Shown here in pieces: positions 60,601 to 64,000 of a stretch of 64,000 nt of DNA. The position numbers were made by a program, and so were the translations under genes. The notes under the pieces were generated by a model. The model saw only the letters and a program-made list of their open reading frames with translations. It ran no database searches and was not told the DNA's origin. The DNA comes from Lachnospiraceae bacterium (GTDB lineage: Bacteria > Bacillota > Clostridia > Lachnospirales > Lachnospiraceae), in contig JAGAOO010000036.1 in assembly GCA_017623675.1 (NCBI GenBank), positions 1-64,000 on the forward strand, in the 5' to 3' direction. Position 1 is the first letter of the stretch; each line of letters starts with the position of its first letter.

Positions 60601-62873
60601 CTGCTGTTTCCAAGCTGAAGGTATATATCTCCTTTTGCCATTTCTTCTGTAATCTGATACTGACTATCAAATAACCCGGATTCAAAGGTAACCGCTTTAT
60701 TATCTGAACTGGTCATAATATATACCATATCATAATTGCGTTCTCTTTTTGTTGCAGCATATGGCAATTCACCATAGTACCACTTTCCATCTTCGGAAAG
60801 ATTACCAATGATAGAATAATCATCTGCAGTTGGTGTTTCTTGAATTACCTTTATCTTACCGGTAGTAACCTGTAAGTAATAGTTATTCAACTGAACACTA
60901 TCCACATCAATATTAATGGTAAATGTTCCCGGCGAATAGTTTATTACATTATTCGCATCCGGCACACCATAGTCGCACAAATAATAATTCCGTGCACCAT
61001 TATCAATAGCATTCTTAATTATCATTTCATCATCACCGGCTACGACTTCCGGCAAATCTTCCATGTTAACTGTGGTTATGAACTTTGGTGCCTGTCCGGT
61101 TAAAATATAATCTTTATCTGCATCATATTCTGCAGAAGTTGTTACACGTACCTGACGTTTGGTAATACTACCACCTGTAACATTGGCTGTAGAATTCACA
61201 CTATAATATTCAGCACCCGTACCATATACATACACGTCTTCCAGCAAGATGGTTTTGTTTTCCCCAGCCTGAGATGCCTGATTGCCACCGGTAAAAGTAC
61301 CTTTTTGTGTCAGGTTATTCACTGTAATACCAGTAATCGGCTCATGCGTGGTAGCTTCAGGATTGGCAGAATACAAAATCGAACCAACTGTAATCTGAGC
61401 CGTACCATCATACATTTTTGTTTTATTATCCACACCCACTACATATAACTGCTTTTGGGCTAAGTGAACGGTTATATCTATGGTAGAAACCTCCGGATTG
61501 TTACCCTCGTCTTTATTGACACTATCATAAATATTAAAGGATACAACCATATCACCAACAGTTTTCACTCCATCATTTGCCGAAATCGTAATCTGATTCG
61601 TTGTTGTATCAATGGTAAGACCAGTTATATCTCCATAATTGCTTGAATCAACTGCTCCATCCAGTGTTGTTCCGCTGACACCCGCCAATGACGGTTCTAA
61701 CTGTCCATCTCCCACTGTATTATGATAAATATCTATAGCCTCTGAAAAACTGTCATTGTAAGAAGCATTAATTTCTGTTGTAGATGCCACTGCACGTTTA
61801 TAGCCCCACTGTGCAAACATGGTAACAACATCTCCGTTAGTTGTTGACAAATTCCTAACTTTTGAACCATTATCATATCTTGTATTATATGGTTCTTCAC
61901 TAATCCAATGCAAGAAAGAATACCCGGCTTTTGTAAATGTGTTCACACTCAAAGAAACCTCTTCATCATACTTCACGGACATACTGGTCATTTCACCTTC
62001 GCCGCCATTTGGATTAAATTCAATTGTATATGTAATCGGCTCCCAATATGGGGTCACAACAATCTTAGGATTGGTTCCGGTGATTGTATATTCTGCACCC
62101 ACATTGCAGAGATTCGTTTTATCACCGTTTATCATCCATTTGTCAAAGGTATATCCGGTTCTGGTATAAGATTGGTTTGACAGCGTAACCTTCGGCGCTA
62201 CCCCATTAACAATTTCCACGTATACCGGTGATGTCGTACTGCCTTCTCCTTCTCCCGGATCAAAGGTAAGCTCATACGCTTTTAGTTGCCAAACCGCATA
62301 GACCGTAATACTCTTATTTCCACTAAAATCATCTACTGTAAATTTTTTATCGCTGGCAATTAATTCTCCCCCATCCGAAAAAGACCAGCCTGCCAGTTTA
62401 TAACATTGGTTTCCGGATTCAATGGTAGGTAATGCATATCCGGGTGTTAAATCACTTGCCGTTAATGATTTTATCAATGCAGGATCGTTTGCATTACCAT
62501 ATTGCCCAAGCACATATGTAATAGAATAAACAGATGTATCCTCCGAGCTGGCACCTGCAGGATCAGCTCCTCCACTCAACAACACAGGATCATCTCCAAC
62601 TAAGCTTCCACTTTCGCTCACACTTGAACCATTGGTAGCCGGATTGTCTGGATCTGTTTCACTTGCAATACTGATGAGGTACCAACTTTGACTGACAATC
62701 AACACTACGCAAACCAAAGCAATTACTGCACGCTTCGGTCGTTCCATACATTTTTCAATGATTAAGAAAAATAAACTTATTAAGGAAACCAATGCCAGCA
62801 TCGGATATTTCATCCAGCGATGCTTCTTCCCCACTTGAACTAATTTTTGAATGATGTACTCTTTTGCTTTCAT
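57624..62873 (-). CDS. Giant sortase-anchored surface protein with InlB-type repeats
   Basis: The 1749-aa wall protein has two hydrophobic segments at the N-terminus (residues about 24-40 and 49-69) instead of a simple signal peptide. Then come at least three InlB/Listeria-Bacteroides repeats (ending TVYAVW, VTPYWE, TMFAQWG), a YDG-type region (YVVGVDNKTKMYDGTAQITVG), several bacterial Ig-like domains with repeated DGTEPTVTI, DGTKPVISDVVL and DATAPTIK starts, a Ser/Asn/Gly-rich linker and the cell-wall sorting tail SPKTGD-TM-KNKKR. ATG 62873 has GAGG 8 bases upstream. Likely an adhesin; ligand unknown. No sortase gene is in the window. Confidence 0.9.
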   Translation of the reverse strand: MKAKEYIIQKLVQVGKKHRWMKYPMLALVSLISLFFLIIEKCMERPKRAVIALVCVVLIVSQSWYLISIASETDPDNPATNGSSVSESGSLVGDDPVLLSGGADPAGASSEDTSVYSITYVLGQYGNANDPALIKSLTASDLTPGYALPTIESGNQCYKLAGWSFSDGGELIASDKKFTVDDFSGNKSITVYAVWQLKAYELTFDPGEGEGSTTSPVYVEIVNGVAPKVTLSNQSYTRTGYTFDKWMINGDKTNLCNVGAEYTITGTNPKIVVTPYWEPITYTIEFNPNGGEGEMTSMSVKYDEEVSLSVNTFTKAGYSFLHWISEEPYNTRYDNGSKVRNLSTTNGDVVTMFAQWGYKRAVASTTEINASYNDSFSEAIDIYHNTVGDGQLEPSLAGVSGTTLDGAVDSSNYGDITGLTIDTTTNQITISANDGVKTVGDMVVSFNIYDSVNKDEGNNPEVSTIDITVHLAQKQLYVVGVDNKTKMYDGTAQITVGSILYSANPEATTHEPITGITVNNLTQKGTFTGGNQASQAGENKTILLEDVYVYGTGAEYYSVNSTANVTGGSITKRQVRVTTSAEYDADKDYILTGQAPKFITTVNMEDLPEVVAGDDEMIIKNAIDNGARNYYLCDYGVPDANNVINYSPGTFTINIDVDSVQLNNYYLQVTTGKIKVIQETPTADDYSIIGNLSEDGKWYYGELPYAATKRERNYDMVYIMTSSDNKAVTFESGLFDSQYQITEEMAKGDIYLQLGNSSTNAVSNILKLNIKVDATAPTIKTDEIEIAPINTTGLKKIGNFLSFGNFFKEELQVTVPVADLRKDGSTPSTGEVSGAKNITYYLGGDLTREGTIATVENGVATFKIPMNFKGEIAFTTCDNAGNVSNSADLIGVEGSEYWVIENTAPEVVVTAVDSEGNTAFTGEGNYYKTVKVNAAVTDADAGIAYVLWNVTKNGEVIVEDEKETVTDTTRQVFSNVFTKTFTESGSYTVAVTAYDNANNVSLTMEPVAFVVDGTEPTVTITPEDYDATWSTSKTITFRVEDLESGIDMMSMKDPNGVAYPYSPVEGEDSSYTATVTKKGTYTIKVVDRAGNVAEVPVVFTKVSDETPDNPVVTIAPEIPEDIENVDNYWYSVNPTITITEPETTPDGTEIITYYHIWQVGTDEPTYNNNRANGSFQLPGEGIWNLRVWAESESGMKNQYDSEEDGLYQIRYDGTKPVISDVVLTGNGTTSRISLKVTEATSGLSMLEAIYNGDDDNAKALTYDYKGNGVYTASFTASMQGSYTVRATDMAGNVCEADAFEPMSITVTGITGNTEKGITVTGKVTAGTFEIDNVSAKFGLEGGDLSVAAEDLIITTDEQGNKAFTAKFKGLTDDTRYRFLITALSTNGESCSYTGAFKTGAADTVGVNVAGTVIDETMSSDDTTEILVMLYDEHSVIQSRNVRNGSSFIFTNVPDGMYTIQAVNGNRSATEGVIISANKVVDPSGAITLRLRDGQTTNIEFEDDSIPKLIISGLDDIFDDPTNFGGLQDNTVINAGGTVEFCMKVDGLSESDVPVNDLAGIQHNMKKNETVAMYLDLSIWKRAIGPYGVVAETQVTSIAGGKTVRIVIPLSRDLASKEGLSVLRVHDGTVERLVDLDLNPNTYTIESALFSTYALVYTDDTKTTENDPNSSTDNSSDVNNGGNGNNSGNGGINNGGSASTSDISKKPNTGNTVTSGSSPKTGDATPIAMVFGLMIIMGTAGIVLLKNKKR

Positions 62874-63152
62874 TCCCTTCACCTCATCAACTTTATTTCC
62901 AGCAAATTCCTGCTATTCTATCTCCTTTAAAATGGCATAAAAAACCACATCTTCTACCTACACAAAATAAATATACCATATCTTGTGTTTTAAAAAAATA
63001 CTTTTTCACAATTTTTTTACTATTTTTCTTCTTTTTCTTTCTTTGGACAGAAAGATTCTAATTCATGTATCGGTATCCAATTCCTAAATCCTTAGAATCT
63101 TTTTCAAAATCATCCGGTTGCTTTAATTTTTTAGGGTTTTTCCTGCATTTTC

Positions 63153-63182
63153 TTGACCCCATATGTAGAAAAGTGGTAATAT
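63153..63182 (+). promoter_or_regulatory. Promoter of ptb
   Basis: TTGACC (63153-63158), 18-base spacer, TAATAT (63177-63182) preceded by TGG as an extended -10. Confidence 0.6.
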
Positions 63183-63195
63183 ATTTTGAAAGGCT

Positions 63196-63222
63196 TTTGT
63201 GTCATTCGTTAGGAGACACAAA
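63196..63222 (+). promoter_or_regulatory. Hairpin in the ptb leader
   Basis: TTTGTGTC (63196-63203) pairs with GACACAAA (63215-63222), a perfect 8-bp stem at the expected 5' end of the ptb transcript. It may stabilise the RNA; no T-run follows. Confidence 0.45.
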
Positions 63223-63256
63223 CTTACTATAATAATACATATATGAGGTGTGAAAG

Positions 63257-64000
63257 ATGACAAAGACATTTGACGACTTAATTTCCAAAGTTACAGCCTG
63301 CTCCAAGAAAAAACTGTCTGTAGCTGTTGCTCAGGATGATGCGGTACTGGAAGCAGTTCGTGCTGCAAAAGAAAAAAATATTGCTGATTCCATTTTGGTT
63401 GGTGATGCAGACAAGATTCGTGCTATCGCCGCTGATATGAACATGGATTTATCTGACTATGAGATTGTTGACATCAAGGATCCGATTGAGGCTGCCACAA
63501 AGGCAGTAGAGTTGGTACATAACGGAGAAGCCGATATGTACATGAAGGGTTTAATTGACACCAAGGATTTCTTAAAGAGTGTATTGAATAAGGAAGTAGG
63601 TCTTCGTACCGGTAAGCCATTGTCTCATGTCTGTGTATTCGAGATTCCGGGCTGTGATCGTTTACTTTTCTTAACAGACGTAGCATTTATTCCATATCCT
63701 ACGTTAGAAGACAAGGTTGGCATCATTAATAATACGGTTGAAGTTGTACATGCCTGCGGTATTCCGAATCCAAAGGTTGCTCCTTTAGCAGCCGTTGAGG
63801 TTGTGAATCCAAAAATGCCGGTTACTGTAGAAGCGGCAGAGCTTACAAAGATGAATGAGGAAGGCAAGATTACCGGATGTATCGTAGATGGTCCTCTTTC
63901 CTTTGACCTTGCTTATGACCCTGAGGCTGCAAAGCATAAGGGTGCAACCGGACGTAAAATTGTTGGTGATGCAGATGTTATGTTATTCCCAGACATCCAC
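63257..64000 (+). CDS. ptb: Phosphate butyryltransferase, 5' part (runs off the window)
   Basis: The 248 codons seen lack the C-terminal end (family about 300 aa). The enzyme converts butyryl-CoA and phosphate to butyryl phosphate, feeding butyrate kinase for ATP. The sequence is of the Ptb/Pta family (SVAVAQDDAVLEAVRAAKEKN, MYMKGLIDTKDFLKSVLNKEVGLR, FPIPYPTLEDKV-like FIPYPTLEDKV, GIPNPKVAPLAAVEVVNPKMP, GCIVDGPLSFDLA). The start is ATG 63257 with GAGGTG 6 bases upstream. buk is expected just outside the window. Phosphotransacetylase is the main alternative, but the length and GPLSFDLA block fit Ptb. Confidence 0.9.
   Translation, partial: MTKTFDDLISKVTACSKKKLSVAVAQDDAVLEAVRAAKEKNIADSILVGDADKIRAIAADMNMDLSDYEIVDIKDPIEAATKAVELVHNGEADMYMKGLIDTKDFLKSVLNKEVGLRTGKPLSHVCVFEIPGCDRLLFLTDVAFIPYPTLEDKVGIINNTVEVVHACGIPNPKVAPLAAVEVVNPKMPVTVEAAELTKMNEEGKITGCIVDGPLSFDLAYDPEAAKHKGATGRKIVGDADVMLFPDIH

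Larger units (their letters stand above)
62874..63256. other. 383-base divergent intergenic region between the surface protein and ptb
   Basis: The left part holds the surface protein leader with a minus-strand TGGTATATT (62969-62977, extended -10 type) and T-rich tracts. The right part holds the ptb promoter and a leader hairpin. No c-di-GMP riboswitch or other known RNA element was recognised. Confidence 0.5.

Noticed and set aside
62874..63062. c-di-GMP riboswitch before the surface protein
   Set aside because: Expected from C. difficile adhesins, but none of the conserved GEMM core motifs is present.
1..64000. CRISPR array, rRNA, prophage or intact insertion sequence
   Set aside because: No regularly spaced repeats, conserved rRNA segments, integrase, transposase or phage structural genes were seen on either strand.

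Overview
The window reads as chromosomal DNA of a spore-forming, AT-rich Clostridia, most likely Lachnospiraceae. Supporting evidence is an alpha/beta small acid-soluble spore protein, a phosphate butyryltransferase gene at the right edge (the butyrate kinase route), the Firmicutes order tig-clpP-clpX-lon-engB and rho/rpmE-DUF1385-prmC-prfA, and several families (DUF5688, DUF1292, DUF4364, SPKTG-anchored surface proteins) common in that group. The species cannot be fixed from the sequence alone. Almost every gene is on the minus strand; only DUF1292, DUF5688, malic enzyme-DUF4364 and ptb are on the plus strand. No rRNA, tRNA, CRISPR array, prophage or intact insertion sequence was found.

Layout. 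1-3.5 kb: leuS with a structured leader, and an Arg/Asn/Gly-rich low-complexity protein. 3.5-7.8 kb: DUF1292, then a phosphate operon (Na/Pi symporter, PhoP-like regulator, PhoR-like kinase) preceded by an 11-bp-periodic PhoP-box array. 7.8-10.4 kb: MBOAT O-acyltransferase plus its DHHW partner (polymer O-acetylation). 10.5-16.5 kb: gltX, a UvrD/PcrA-like helicase, a SEC-C protein, patatin and small unknowns. 16.6-18.6 kb: a birA-bioY biotin unit behind an operator-covered promoter, followed by a candidate C-rich small RNA. 18.6-27.0 kb: a two-component system, lipoprotein, two ABC permeases, an ABC ATPase and two extracytoplasmic proteins, probably one uncharacterised envelope sensing/export system. 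27.1-31.5 kb: a heterodimeric ABC exporter with an inverted-repeat element carrying duplicated terminators on its downstream side. 31.5-39.2 kb: rarA, a TetR plus lone receiver pair, a cold-shock protein, DUF5688, hisC, and a YtrA-like GntR/ABC unit with an operator array. 39.3-43.4 kb: ECF S component plus DUF1893, then metNIQ. 43.6-57.5 kb: translation and proteostasis genes. 57.6-64 kb: a giant sortase-anchored surface protein and ptb.

The strongest new observation is upstream of metNIQ. No S-box or T-box is apparent. Instead there is a promoter, a 32-codon open frame with a good ribosome binding site and seven Met codons (three plus three clustered, separated by Cys-Cys), a competing pairing segment at the end of that frame, and a 10-bp intrinsic terminator directly before metN. 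This is the layout of a leader-peptide transcription attenuator that senses methionyl-tRNA. Other findings worth follow-up are the candidate sRNA after bioY, the two-component/ABC/CARDB-like cluster, the GntR operator array, the 13-bp inverted-repeat element at 27.1-27.4 kb, and several alternative RNA hairpins in intergenic regions. All family assignments are from recognition of the translated sequence, without database searches.
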